Shown piece after piece: positions 49,169 through 62,819 of a stretch of DNA of 64,000 nt; positions within the stretch are counted from its first letter, which is position 1; each line of letters starts with the position of its first letter. The notes beneath the pieces were generated by a model that was given only the letters and a program-made list of their open reading frames with translations, did not search any database and had not been told where the DNA came from. The position numbers and the translations under genes were made by a program. The stretch is taken from positions 216,244,965-216,308,964 of the forward strand of contig OX352774.1 in the NCBI GenBank assembly GCA_947095535.1. Direction: 5' to 3'. The DNA comes from Poecilobothrus nobilitatus. Lineage: Eukaryota > Arthropoda > Insecta > Diptera > Dolichopodidae.

Positions 49169-52100
49169 ATTGAATTAAAAAATTGATTTTTTTTTTGTTT
49201 TTCTATTTTTGCATAAAATTTATTTCAAACTTTATCTTTTTATTTTATAATTTCCTCTCAGGTTTTCCAGTTATTTAGAACAAATATTGATTTTGTCGGC
49301 AAAAAATCGTTTAATTTTTTTTTGTTTTTTTTTTTGCCCACAATTTTGTTATTTTAAGTTTTGCAAAAAACTCCTTATAAATATCATTTAAAAAATATTG
49401 ATTAATAATTTGAATAGTTTTAATTTACAATTATTATTATTTCCTTTATTTTATGTATTAAATTTTAATTAACAGTATTTTTTTATTATTGAAAACTATT
49501 AAAATTAAACTCATTCATAAAAATCGAAAAAAAGAAAATAAAAGAAACTTTAACACGATAGAACGAATAAACATAAAAGCACCACCACCGCGTTTTTTCT
49601 ACTTTTTAGTTTTTAATTCAACAAACTGCAATTATTTTATAAAATAACAACAAAACAACTAGAAAAAAACAAAAAATTAAAAACGAAACGAACCTAAACA
49701 TTAAATGTCAGATTTTGACATTTATGTATAAATAAATAAAATAAAAACAAAAATGACAGCGGCGCATGTCCAAAATGGATAAACTTTGATAAAATGTTAT
49801 TAGATATGCGCTTCATGTAATACATTTTGTTAATACGTGCCACTAAGTAAAAATTTTTAAAAATCTGGTTCAGTCCACGTAGTATTAAACCTGTTAAAAC
49901 AAAATTACCAAATAAGTTCTATGATGGTGACAAGGTGCGCTGCATTTAAAATGGTTTCTTAAACAATTACAATATATTGAACTTTTTTAAATTTTTTGAA
50001 TGTTTATAAACAAAATTAAAACTTTTATGTAAACAAAATCTATTTATCTAAATAATTTTAAAAGTATTATTTTTTGTTATTTTTAATTGAAACAAATCAT
50101 TTATATTTTTAAATAAATTTTTTTTTGAAAGTTTTATTTATTAGGAGTACAGGTAATTTACATATATAATGTCATAAAAGGATAGTTTATTAAATTATCT
50201 AATTATAAAAATAACTAGAAATGTTCATGGTTTAATTAAGTGATTTACAAAAATACGGGAGTTTATACAATTTGGTTAAATAAATGTTCAACAGTTTGTC
50301 GTTTAAATGGCTTAACAAGGTATGAAACATAGGCATTAAAAAATTACTAAATAGTTTTTTAGAGGCAAGCTAATTCAATAGGTATATTGTGAAAACAGAA
50401 TTCAACACAACGACAAGACAAAAGACATTTCTGATGTGTTTTATGTAACTGATTGAATGAAAGCGCCAAAATTCCGTTTATTTTCTTCTTGAGACTTTCA
50501 TGTCAATATCCTAATATAGGTTAAAGGAAGAAGAAAAGAAGACCTTGATCCTTGTTGTAAGAATAATGAATAGTTGTCATGAATAGTTGTCTTAGTAACT
50601 GTAAGATTTATGGAAATTAAAAAGACTGGAGGACATAATACTTAGTTGGCCCTTGACCCTTATAGCAGTTTTATAAGAATGTTGTTACTTCTTTTGTTGT
50701 AGTCGTTGACGTTGAAAGTTTTTGAAGAAAATTCGTCTTCAATTTATCGGTTTTAATAGTCGTTGCCAGCTTGGTGTTATTGACCCTTTACAGTTATTGT
50801 AATAAAAAATTATGTTAAATCTAGTAAAAAATTTTATTTGATCAAATAAAATGAGGTTTACAGAGATTTTGGTACCTAGTTTTCTGTTTATTACATTATA
50901 AATATTTAAAGAAAAAAAATATCATATTTATTTTTATATGCATACAATATATATATGTCATTTAAAAACTAATTAAAAATATTTTACTTTTTTAAATATT
51001 TCTAACAAAAGTGTTTTAAAAAATTAAAGTAGCCAATTTTACAAATTAAGAAAATAATTTTTCCATGCCCATACATTTTAATTTTTTAAAAATTTTTCAC
51101 ATAATTTTTTTTTTATTGAGAGAACAACTAACTAAAAATTTTCTCTCAAATTTTTTCTTTTCTCTTCAAAATTTTCTGTCTTGAATCTTGATTCTCTTAT
51201 CAGAGTTTTCCTGATATGGTATGGTATGGTTAATGGGAACCGTTTACTTTACTGTTAATTGTCATTTGACATTTACTTTGTTTATTTACATTTTGAGAAG
51301 AGAGTATATTACTTATTTGTTATTGTTCATTTCTTCAAAATCTGATCAACAGTTATATTTTCATATTTTTTTTTTGTGTACATATTTAAAAAACACGTGG
51401 AAATAACCGTCAAAATCATATGATAACGGTATTGCGCATTATAAAAGAATAACGACATCTTCTTCCGTTTCCCCTTTTCTATATTTGTTTGAATAAAGAA
51501 AAAAATGGCGTATATAACAATACTTTAACTTTTAATTTCATTTATTATAAAACTGTCAGAATTTTAACAGAATACCAACAGTATTTGTTAAGATTTTCAT
51601 TAAGAACGTTCATATTAAGGGGATATATAAAGTGAATTAAAATTATTAAATATTATATTAGTGAAATTTTAAATTAAAGAAAGGGAAAAAATTTAATAAA
51701 ATATTAAATAAAAATTAGAATTAAATAAATTAAATTGCATACAAAATATGGAAATTTAATAAAAGGAGAAATTAAAAAAAAAATTAAGAAATATGTTTTA
51801 AAGAAAAATTACAAAAAATATGTAACAAAAAAAAAAAAATAAAATCAATTTTGGAAATATTTCAAAAAAAAATTATTGTTTCAATTATACTTAATTGGAA
51901 TATGGCCAGAAAAATATCCTTTAATGTTGTTTTTGCTTCAGGTAAGTTTTAACAAAAAATTTAAGGATATAAATTATAGGACTCCCTTGAGATTAAACGA
52001 TGAAAGAAAGAAATATCTATTCTAAGATTTTTGAAAGTTTTTTTAAAGTTTTTTCTTTTTTTAAACTTTAAAATTAAATTTATATAAGAAATTAAATGAA

Positions 52101-52229
52101 TTAATAGAATCACATTACTATTATTCTTAATAAACTTATTTTTTCTTTGTTGTAATTTTAAAAATCCTTGAATAAATCGATAATTTTCAATATTTCTTTT
52201 CTGTAACATTAAACCCCAACCAAACTGAC
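49169..52229. other. Non-coding stretch upstream of SELENOI
   Basis: The first few hundred bases should hold the SELENOI promoter. A slightly GC-richer patch with CACCACCGCG lies near 49580 and another with GACAGCGGCGCATGTCC near 49755, but no start site can be assigned. GGTATGGTATGGTTAATGGG near 51217 is a minor local repeat. No second gene supported. Confidence 0.45.
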
Positions 52230-52275
52230 TTTAACTCAAACTGCTTTTAATGCATTTAAAGCAGTTTGAGTTAAA
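52230..52275. repeat. 46-bp near-perfect palindrome without a spacer
   Basis: Arms of 23 bases meet at the centre (TGCA at 52251-52254). The left arm begins TTTAACTCAAACTGC and 22 of 23 positions pair with the right arm, the single mismatch being the pair 52248/52257. It could extrude as a cruciform, or be a fused pair of transposon ends. No gene adjoins it. Confidence 0.85.
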
Positions 52276-55200
52276 TCAAATGTTTTACATTAATTTTGGT
52301 TTTTTATTATTTTGATATTAAAAAAAAATAAAAATAATAATAAATAATCAGTATTACCACTTTATAATCGTTTTAAACAATTTGATGTTTAATATTGTGA
52401 ATAATGTTTGAAAGTTTACTCAAATTTTACGTTCTATAAATTTTCTATTTGTATAATGCGAATTGAAAAATATGATTGAATTTATGATAAAATAAAATTA
52501 GTTTAAACAAGACGTTGAAAAGAAAAAAAAAAGATTAGGCTTTAATATGACAAAAAAAAAAAAAATACCATAAGAATTAGTTTAGAAGTTTCGGGTGACT
52601 GAATAAAGTATAAAAGAATATTGTTTTAGTTTCTTTAAGTTAATTTTTTTCACTCCATTTTCTGATCGCTTCGATGATTAAATAAATGAAAAATCCTATT
52701 TTTCGAATCAAAAAAACAATAAAAGTAGACAAAGAATAATTGAAAGAGAATTTGAAAATAAATTTTTGTTTGATCTTTTGGGTTGGGTTTGGGCATAAAA
52801 AATATGACAATAATTGCATTAGTAAGCAGAATATTAAAATATAATTATTGTTGCATAAAAAATATTTTTTTTTTTGCAAAAAAAACTTAAAACTGTAAAT
52901 GTATTTATCAATGTACATAATATATATATATGTATATAAGTACGAAAAAGATACGTGAATGAACCGAAAAATAAGGTTAAACGGAAGTTAGTTTATAATA
53001 TATAAGAAATGTAATTTGTACCTCATATTATGTACTCTGCATGAGATAACATTAGTCATATTTTATTTTGTATATTGTTTATATATTAGGTTAATTTGTA
53101 ATTATTATAAAAGATATGATTTTATTTTCTTTTATGCATTTTGAGTTATACAGGCTGTACAATTGTTGATGATCATAAAGAGACGAGGTTAAAACTAATA
53201 GAAAATTGTGAATAATACGGAATATTTTCCAGTGAGAACAAAAAATTGTTATTATTAACAGTTTTTCAGATAACGGTATCTCAAATTTTTCGGGCATTTT
53301 TTAAAATATATCATTTATTTAAAATATGTTTTAGATAGTTAAGATTATCAGCTTTAATATAAAATGTCAAAAAATTTTCATCTCATGGTATCTTATTATG
53401 ATAATTTTATATTTCTTCCGGATAAATGAAATTTTTTTATTAAAAACCGTTATTTTTATTAATTTACGAAGTTTTATTAATGTTTTAAATTACCCAAGCT
53501 CTCAGTTTTAATTAGTACAATTTTTGTTATATCTTTTATAATTTTTCATGAAGATATTTTAATATGTAAACTTGATATTTATTTAAATATATGTTATACA
53601 GCCACGAATATATGACCTTTTTTTCTAAACATCATTGAAAAACTTTGAACACATTTTCTGGAAATATTTTTAAAATAGTCCTCCCATCGGAACCAATTTT
53701 TTACTTTTTCAGACCTCCAATATCTCTTAATTTCTTCGTGGCCTACGAAAATCGGACACCCTGTATAAATAAATCTCTTTTATTTGTTATTTTGGGTTTC
53801 ATAATCTTATTTAATTATTGTTTTTATTTTAAAAATTATTTATCCAAGATTTACAAGAGTTTTTTGTGGTCATATTCAGAGGGTCAAATTCAAAAAAATT
53901 ACAAAACCAAAAAAAAAAAAAAAACAAAAAAGTATCCGCCTATGGTTAAAGAAAATGTATCAGACGTTTGCAAAAAGAAAAAAGTCCATTAATGATATAT
54001 CTTATAAAAGCTTATTTTTAAAATCAAGTTTTATGGTACGTTTTATTTTTTAATTAGAAAAATAAATAGTTATTTAGAGTGACCATATAGAGTTTTAGAA
54101 TAATATATTGTTTTAAATAAATTATGAATTCATCTTCAATTTATATAGTTCTTCAATTAATATAAATATTTAATTTCTTAAAATATTAATTCTGAATAAA
54201 TCCATTATTTAACAGGGTAATAAATAAATTCTAATGAGTTTAGTAAGGAATTTAAAATGACAGTGTTTTTTGAATAACATTTTTTGATAAGGATTTCATT
54301 TAAATTTATGTAATCAAAACTTTATTGATTTGTTTTTTCTTGAATTAGCTAAAATTATTATTGAGAAAATTTATAAACTTAATTAAGATCACAAAATGGT
54401 TTTATACTACACTCATAAACAATATATAAGTATACTTATGTTAATTTCTATAATGATAAAAATAAAGCATTTACTTAATATCCTTATATAAAAAAAGTGT
54501 ATTCCTAACCGAATTGATAAACACCTTATTTAACTCAAATATTATAATATAGTTGTAAAACAGCCATATTAATTATATATTTCTAGTAATAATGAAAGCC
54601 AAGTTTTACAAAGCCAAATTTTTGATTAGTCCTAATTTTAATTTGTACAGCATTTCATTTCAAAAGGACTGGTCAAATACAATATTGAAATCGCATATTT
54701 ATCAAATGTAAGCGGATAAATTTTATAAAAATAAGATCCACATCCAACACAGTTAGGGGCCTATTTTATGACTTTTCTTTCTGAACAAGATAAAAAATAT
54801 ATAATAATCTGCATATATTATACATATGTGTTAAGAAAAAGAAAAAAAAAAAAACGAAAAACATTATAAAAATTCATACGAATAAAATATAAAATAAAAA
54901 ATTCTTTTTTTCTTATATCTTCTTTATCATTTTTTATGTTCTTTTATTTTCTAAAGTATATATTTGAATTTTTATTATATTAGCAATATAATAAACTGCC
55001 AACAAAAGTTTTATAATAAATAAATTTAATTTGAATTTAAGGCCTTTTAAAGAGCACTTAAAATTATATATATATATTTTTTTTATTTAATTTTTTATTA
55101 TTTTCTTTAATTATGTGAAGGACAGACAGGTTAAGTTACATATTATATAATAGTAAGAACAATTAATGTTGGACTATGAAATGATATTTACGTAATTTAA

Positions 55201-55540
55201 AGTAAGAAAGGTTTCTTTTTAATTATGATCTAATTAAGGCGTCTTGTAGAGAAATTTTCTAAATATATATAAAAGTATCAGTGTAATAAATAAGTAAACA
55301 GATACAAGTAAAAGGTGCTTGAGTTTATATGTTAAGATATTGTAAAAGAATTTATTTATTTATTTTGATAATTTACAAATAACATATAGGATTTATATGC
55401 AATATATCACTAAATCTATTGGCTACTTAGGTCATTATATTATATAGGTCACTAATATTATTTATTTTGTTTATATTATATATTATATATTTATACTATA
55501 TTTGGTACAAAAGGGGGATTTGTTTTCAATTAATAAAACT
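52276..55540. other. Non-coding stretch
   Basis: No gene supported. ATCGGACACCCTGTATAAAT at about 53751 is a copy of the terminal word also seen at 16.76 and 17.43 kb, and the 110 bases before it (GAACCAATTTT…GTGGCCTACG) may belong to the same element. The rest is featureless A/T-rich sequence. Confidence 0.45.
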
Positions 55541-55619
55541 TCCTACCTGTGTAGAATTTAAACACGCACTCCCTCGGTTAATAAGCCACATGCTTAACTA
55601 CTAGACCACCGAGGCCCCA
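55541..55619 (-). mobile_element. tRNA-derived SINE head
   Basis: The minus strand begins GGGGCCTCGGTGGTCTAGTA and continues TTAAGCATGTGGCTTATTAA and CCGAGGGAGTGCGTG. It aligns end to end with the copy at 62.7 kb; its B-box is decayed (GTTTAAATTCTA). The body presumably continues to lower coordinates. Not a tRNA gene because no acceptor stem forms. Confidence 0.65.
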
Positions 55620-58429
55620 TAAGACAATTCATCACAAAAAAGAAAAACCTTGCCATATTTTTGATAGCATACTTTTAGGGGTTATAGTTGTAAAGCAAAT
55701 CAATAAAAATTTTGTACCTTCCACCAAAAACCAAATACAAGGTCAATCAATATATTGAAACTATGGCTATTCCTATTTCTAGACAATTTTTTAATTTTGA
55801 TTTTAATTTTTGGTTTTAAATTTTTATTTTTTGAAACACAAATTAATAATGTGTCAAAAAAAAAAAAGAAAATTTCTAAAGCCTATGGCAAAATATATAA
55901 AGCATTTTATTGATTTACAAAACTTTATGGGTTTTCTTTTTATAAAAAAAAAGTTGATCGAAATATTAAATAATATCAGATAATACATATAACAAAATAT
56001 AATACATATGTTAATATTATTTTGATTAAAATGTTTTTAAGATTATGTAATTTAATTTGCATCACAAATTTTCTCTTTAATACATAAAATTTTTCGAAAA
56101 GTTTAATATTCACATTCATAAAAATTAAACACGAACTAAATAAATTTAAATAGACAATATAGATTAGAAAAATATTTTTTTTGTTTCTTATTAATCCTGT
56201 CTGGAGCATATAGAATTTCTACTTTACATCTTCATCTAACTTCATTTGAAGCAGTTTTATTTTCTTTCTGCAATATCAGTTAATTGAAGTCAGCCTTTGC
56301 AAAATTATTCATATCTAGTTGTTGTTGGGATGTCCTTATTTTAAGCTTTCTTTCAAGTTCTAATCTATAGTTCTAATCTCTAATTGTTATGCTGTTTCGT
56401 GACTTTTTAAATATGTATACCCTATTCAAATCCACTTTTCTCTTTTTGCGCATGTGATTTAATTGACAAGATGCCACTGATTCGGTTTGCTTATTGTATT
56501 TGACAAGTATATTTTATTTACGATATTTTTACATATTTATTAATAAATTCCTGAAATTTCTGCGTACTGTTGTTAATTATGACCAAGTTTCATTTCTACA
56601 TGTTAAAGTTTTTCTTTAAACGTGTATTGAATATTCTCACTTATGTTGCTCAGATATATATTTATATATATTGGTACAATCCCCACAAATTGATTAGTTC
56701 TGTGTTTATGATATGTTACTGTTGTTATTTATATTGTATCAGTATATCAAAAGTTTTACACGTAATAAACTGATGTATTGTTTATTAATAGCCATTATAT
56801 TTTCGATTTCTCGATGTTCACCTCAAGACTCACAATTCGTGTTAATGTGTAATCAAATGTTTTAGTTTAGCTTGCATGTACATACCTATTATATATATGT
56901 ACATTGGATGAGATAGCAACTATTGAAATAGTCCAGAATTTTTTTTTGTTCGCTAATTAGATTCTATATAATTTCGGTACTTCTACAGGTGATCTATTCC
57001 ATGATATCACCTACGACTATTCACTATTGTAAAGAGAATCAAAAAAATACTTATTTAGTAAAAATAGGATTTTAGAATATATTTATAGGGATGTTTTTTC
57101 TAGGTAAATTCACAAATTTATATGGATCATAGGATTTGCAATTTGAGGATCTTAAAGTTGTTTTATAGATTCTTAAACTGTCTTAATTTACAATAACAAA
57201 AATAAAGCACAAAATAATTTAGAAAATTTTTATGATGAGAAAATTAAATATGAACTCAAATAATTCTAAATCTTCTTAGAATACGTTTTCTATAAATGTT
57301 TTCTATACGTTTCTATATACGTTTTCTATATACATATAATTTAAAAAAAAAATTAACAGAAAGACAAGAAAATTATTGAGTGGGACTTCGTATAGTAAAA
57401 TATGCTAGTTAAATTATAATATAAATAAATAGATAGTCATGAATTATTAAATAAGTAAATCTTTAAACACTGTTTAACAAACAGAAAAAAAAAAAAAATT
57501 ATTATAAATTGTACCATAGAGAATTTTAGAACAATAGAAAATGATTTGATTATGAATATACATATATAAATACATTGTTGTGTATAAATTTTTTTTTTGC
57601 CTAAAAATCACAAAATTTAATTTAAAAAAAAAAAAAATTCTATATATAAAATTTTATTACACTTATAAAATTAAAATTTCGAAAACAAAAATTTCTATCG
57701 AATTATTAAAATTTATTCTATTCAGAACTACTCATCTCTTTAAATACTCAAAAACAAAAATAAATTAAGTTCAGTAATTATTGATAAATCTTCATTCTTT
57801 AAATAATATTTATATATATATATATGTATATTTGTACTTGATATTCATCAGGCATAGGCAAATAAATTTTAATACTCATGTAAATCAAATGGATCCCATT
57901 AAATTAACTGACTTTTCTATATATATAAGTAAGAGAAAAAGTTCTATTCCATTTATTTAGTTGGCGATAGGTCGCGAATATTAACAGATTTGATGGTGTT
58001 AAAATTACATTGATTTTCATGTATCTTGTAAATTTTTTGAAATATCTATAGTTATATTTATAAAAAAAAAAATATAAACATCAACAAAACGTTTTTTTTT
58101 TACATATATATACATATATATACTGTTTAAAGAATCAATAAATTAATTTTGTACTGGATGATATGTTTATATCGTATTTATTCATTATATTATAGTCCTT
58201 TAATGGTATAGTCAGAGCACATTTTAAATTTAGATAGAGTGCATTGATTTAATTATTTTCAATGTATATATTATATAAATAGATATAAAACAATACATTT
58301 ACGGACATATAATTTGAAATATTTTTTTTTATGTTCTTTAGAAGTTATAAATTTATTTTATATATTTTATGTACATCTATAAGAAAAGAGCAAAATATAA
58401 AATAAGGATCCTTTTAAAAATATAGGTAA
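55620..58429. other. Non-coding stretch
   Basis: No gene, RNA or clear repeat recognised. Short (TA)n and ACGTTTTCTATA words (57290-57340, three near copies) are the only structure. Confidence 0.45.
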
Positions 58430-58897
58430 GGTGCAAGTAAGGTGTTATATACTGCTGCACGTTGTAATCCACTGATAGTGCTGACTCTGTAGTAAAATAA
58501 TAATAATATTAATAAGAATATTAATACCAATAATAACAGCCGCTACAGTGACAGTGGGGGTTGCCTTCAATAGTTACCTCATGCAGTAATATATATACTT
58601 CTACTACATGTTGTAACTGTTGTGACGGCTTTAGTCTCTGTTAGCAAAACAATTAAAGGCGGATTCATTGTTTCCTTACAGTCTCACTCCCAATTCAATG
58701 TTTCCGTATCCATTTTTCCTATCCTTTCCTATCCCTACTCCCTAGCCAATATACTGCGTTCGCAGGTAAGGATTTCCCCCCACTATATTGGCTAAAGGGG
58801 GAGGTGGGTTTAGTCAGTGAGTTTCTGACACTACCAAGGGGTAATTCTTGGTGTCTTTGGAAGATTCCCACCTCCCTTTGGAAAAAAAAAAAAAAAA
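58430..58897 (+). mobile_element. Poly(A)-ended retroelement tail (LINE/SINE-like)
   Basis: A 470-bp island of clearly higher G+C (GGGGGAGGTGGGTTTAGTCA, CCTATCCTTTCCTATCCCTA) that ends in a run of about 17 A residues at 58881-58897. A sharp composition change and an A-tail are what a 5'-truncated non-LTR retrotransposon 3' end or a SINE would leave. It contains two nested hairpins: TAGCCAATATA (58743-58753) with TATATTGGCTA (58784-58794), and CTGCG-TT-CGCAG (58754-58765). No reverse-transcriptase frame. The 5' boundary and target-site duplication are not resolved. Confidence 0.6.
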
Positions 58898-61800
58898 GGT
58901 ATGGCATTTTTAATTTTTTTTATAGAAAATTTGATTTTAAATTTTATATATGGATACTATATTATACAATGTCAGACGTCAATGAAAAGTTTAAAAAGAT
59001 AAGCGATTCAGAATTTAACAAGCCAATTGGTCCAATGGTCCAATATTGGTCCAATGTGTATATTAAGGAAAAACTAACCAAAAAATGATAAAAACTTAAC
59101 GAAATCTTAAATATTTAGAAAAGTCATGAAAATAATTTGCATATTTAACATTCTATATATATTTCTTTGTAAATATAAGACCTTTGAAAGTAACGATTCC
59201 GATTAAATTTTCTCTGATATTAATGGTAATTTTTAGTAGAAGTACCTTTCTAAGCTCCTTATTATCATAAACTTTTAACTTTTGATTTGATTATATAATA
59301 TTTATTTAATAAATTTAATCCTTTACGTTATGTTTAGACTATACTAGAAAAAGAAATAAATATTAGAGATTTAACGGTCATTTTTTGTACGAAATGTTAC
59401 GGTACGAAGTTATGTTTTTTTTTTTTGAACCGCTAAAGACGCACCATACAAATTTAACGTAATTATAAATTGAAAACGAGATTCTATAAATGCAGGCAAT
59501 CTTTACCTAGTCAATAGTTTATATTTGGATTATTACAAATATTTCTTCGGTAAATGTTAAAATACTTCTCTTAGAAATTTTTTTCTAAAATTGTTTCATC
59601 TTGTTTTAAAAAAATACTGAAAAATTAAAGTGTATCTAAATAGCATGGCCATAATTGTATATAAACATATGGTATGTAAAAAATCAATATATATGTATAT
59701 AATATAACAAAAAAAAAAAAAAAAACAAATAGGTTGTGTTTTATCTAAAAGATTTTATTTTGCCATAGGTAGAAGTAAAAATTACAATTTTTACATTAAA
59801 CGTAAAAAAAGAAAAATTGATTTGCTTACCATAGTATGAGAATTTTTTTGTTTCTTGATGTTTTTTTCTTTTTTAATTTTTTGTTTTTAAATTATTTTTT
59901 CACGTAGTCTACAGGATCAATAAAAAAAATGCTAAAAAAAAAATATGATAATCCTTGAATAGGTTTCCTTGAAATTAATTGAGCTAAATTGTGTTTATTA
60001 TATTGCTTGTTTATTTGTAGATAGTGTTGATAGGTTTAAAAAACATCAATAACGGTTGGTATGATTCAAAAAAGAAAATCAAATTGTCTGATAAAATTCA
60101 AAAGAACATTTTTGTTTATTGCGAAATTTTGAAAAAAAAATTGACTTACATATATATACTTAAGATATTGTAATTATTTTCAAGGATACCAACTTTAATT
60201 AACAGATAAAAAGTTTAACTTAATTATTTATTTATTATTTTAATTTTTTTAATAATGTAATTTCTAAAAAAAAAAACACTGAATTCCAATAATAAAGGAA
60301 GGGTTTGATTTTCTTCTTGGTAAACTTTACTTACCACCCCTTGGTACTGGAATTGATAAATTCCTTGAGAATTTTTAAAACTATTTACAATATTTTTGTA
60401 GATCTGAATAATCAGCTAGATCATTGGTTGAGAGTTGTATTAAACAAATTATTTATTAAGCAGTCAATTCATTGTTAAATTTTCATTGAAAATTCATCAA
60501 CTTTTCCCTCGTCTACTTCGTCATAGGTATGTATTCATTCTAAAGAAAATCGTTTTATTATTATTAGGATTATTTTGAATGAAGTTGTGAAAGTTTCTTT
60601 GAAAAATTTAGATGTTGTATATAATCTTTTTCATTTTTGGAGGAATCTGGGTTTGAATATGTGAGGGTTTCCACATTTGCGATTTTTATTTCCGCATTAT
60701 GCGATGAAATATGGCGAGTGCGAAATAAAGATAGTGTCTGTGCCAGAGGTAACATTAGCATCGTTAAGATAAGATAACATTAGGCAAACTGGTTTATTTT
60801 GCACAAAAATATCAACTGCTATTTTGAAGGTTCTTGCTCCAATACATTTATTGCACTCCTTTCATCTTTTTTCTAATATACGTTAACTTTAGAAGTTCGG
60901 AAAACGATCAGAAGTTATTTCTTGAATTGATACAAAAAATTAATAAAAGTTGCTGAATCTTTAGCTATATCAAAACGTATAGTTCCACCTACAGAATTTT
61001 GGGTTTAGCTTCATGTTCAATTCAGTTAAAATTATTACTAGTATGTTACCAGAATCCTTAATTGAAATGTTAATGAGGATCAAAATGTTAATTTCCCGAG
61101 ACTTATTCAAAACGACGTAGTATTGATTTAACATATATATGGTGAATTTGGGCATCCTTTTTTACTATTTTGAATATAAAAAATACATATAGAAAAAAAA
61201 AATGTTTAAAATACTAAAAAATGTATTTTTAAATATAAAAAAAAAAAAAAAAATTTTTATAAATAATTTGTTACAATTTTTTTTGTAAACCTGCATATTA
61301 TAAAAATGAAAATTCTACTCTGAAGACTAATTGAAACTTTTTTGATTAAATTTTAATTAAATATTAGCAAAAAACAAAAAATTAAAGGATCAAATGTTAT
61401 TTTAATTAACAAAAAATAATAATTTTGAATAAATTATAATAAAAATTAAGTTTCACATGAATTGCACATTATTTTCAGTAGATATAAAACAAAACTAATA
61501 AAAAGAAATTAACTAAAAAAAAAAACTTTAACTGAAACATTTTTTTCCAAAATTTTGTGTACTGGATTTTATAACAAATTCAAGGTCTTTTATTTGATAT
61601 AAGTTTTCATATCTTTTTGTTAAAGTTTTTGTTTTTTGTTTTTTTTTTTAGTAATTTGAAAATGTCAGGATACTACGGAACAAATTTTTTAAATGATGTA
61701 GAATATAAATAAAATGAGAATAACCAAAGTATATATATACTCGTATGAATAAAAGTGAAAATCATCAAAATAATTTATTTATATTTATAATTAATGTTAA

Positions 61801-62695
61801 GTTTTCACTTTTTTTTTTTTTTTAAAAGGATATGAGTACCATAAAATTATAATTAGCAAATTAATAATGAAAAATCGTTTGGGAATATTATAATTTTGGA
61901 AAAATAATATGTTTTGGTTTTTTTTTTTGCATTTAATCAATTTAATTGTAATTAAATAGTTTAAATTAGATTTCTAATAATTTGATTAGTTTTAATAATA
62001 AAATGAAAATAAGGTTTTAATAATAGGAAGAAAATAATATACTTAAATATACATATATTTTTTAAATGAATCCTTTTGGTACTATTGATATACCCTCATT
62101 AATTTTTACATATGTTAAAAAAAATCTGAAATTTAATAGTATAGGTATAGTATAGTAATTTAGAATATAATTTTTTTATAGGCTGAAATAAGAAAAGAAA
62201 AAGGAAATAATAAAATATTTCTTTCCTTACAAATCCTTTTATTATATTAGATCGAACACAGCTGTTTATAAAACCTATTTAATTATTATCATTCTTTCTT
62301 TTTAAATGCTTTTCAACTATAAAATATAGGGCAATGAACACGAACACGACGCATCTTTATTTCCCTCTTTTATTCCCAAAATTTCCTGTAGTATTTATGT
62401 TCTTTGGACGTGTTCTGCTATGTTTATTAATCAGAAATTACTTTGTTTGCTTTCCTCATTTTTATTAACCGTTTTATATATTTTGAAGGCAATGCCATAT
62501 CATCCAACATTAGCGTCCAACATTCTTATTAATTTTTTCTTCAATTTGTTCAATTTCGTGATTACATCTTAACGTACGAACCACAATATTTTGCTGGGAC
62601 ATCTATTTTTTTTATAAAAGCCTTACTAAATTGTAATATTTTATTTTTTTTAGTGCATTTCTCTGCCATGTCCTATTACACAGCTTTTCCTTTTC
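58898..62695. other. Non-coding stretch
   Basis: No supportable gene. An open frame through the retroelement junction (to 59088) ends in plain sequence with repeated TTGGTCCAATG words and no domain. GC-richer patches at about 60480-60780 and 62330-62600 may be old repeats. The 3' part (62560-62695) may include the body of the SINE that starts at 62819 on the minus strand. Confidence 0.4.
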
Positions 62696-62819
62696 AGACG
62701 CGGCTGTAAATGTCGTAAGGGGGAATAACTCTTACGACGTGTGTGGGATTCGAACTCACACTCCCTCGGTGTTTACAGCGTATTTCATACGCTCTTAACC
62801 ACTATGCCACCGAGGCCCC
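62696..62819 (-). mobile_element. tRNA-derived SINE, best-preserved copy
   Basis: The minus strand starts GGGGCCTCGGTGGCATAGTG, giving an A-box (TGGCATAGTGGTTAAG), and has an excellent B-box (GAGTTCGAATCCCA). Beyond it come CACACGTCGTAAGAGTTATT and CCCCCTTACGACATTTACAG. Pol III promoter boxes are intact, so this copy could be transcribed. The 5' GGGGCCT has no complementary 3' acceptor strand, which excludes a genuine tRNA. It shares its head with the copies at 9.65 and 55.5 kb. Confidence 0.7.

Noticed and set aside
58719..59088. Small open frames across the GC-rich island and downstream, including one resembling a short acidic protein
   Set aside because: The frame crosses the retroelement poly(A) junction and encodes a lysine run from the A-tail; the remaining ~40 codons have no recognisable domain.
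62696..62819. Possible genuine tRNA gene with a strong B-box
   Set aside because: No 7-bp acceptor stem or plausible anticodon arm, and the same head recurs elsewhere as a repeat.
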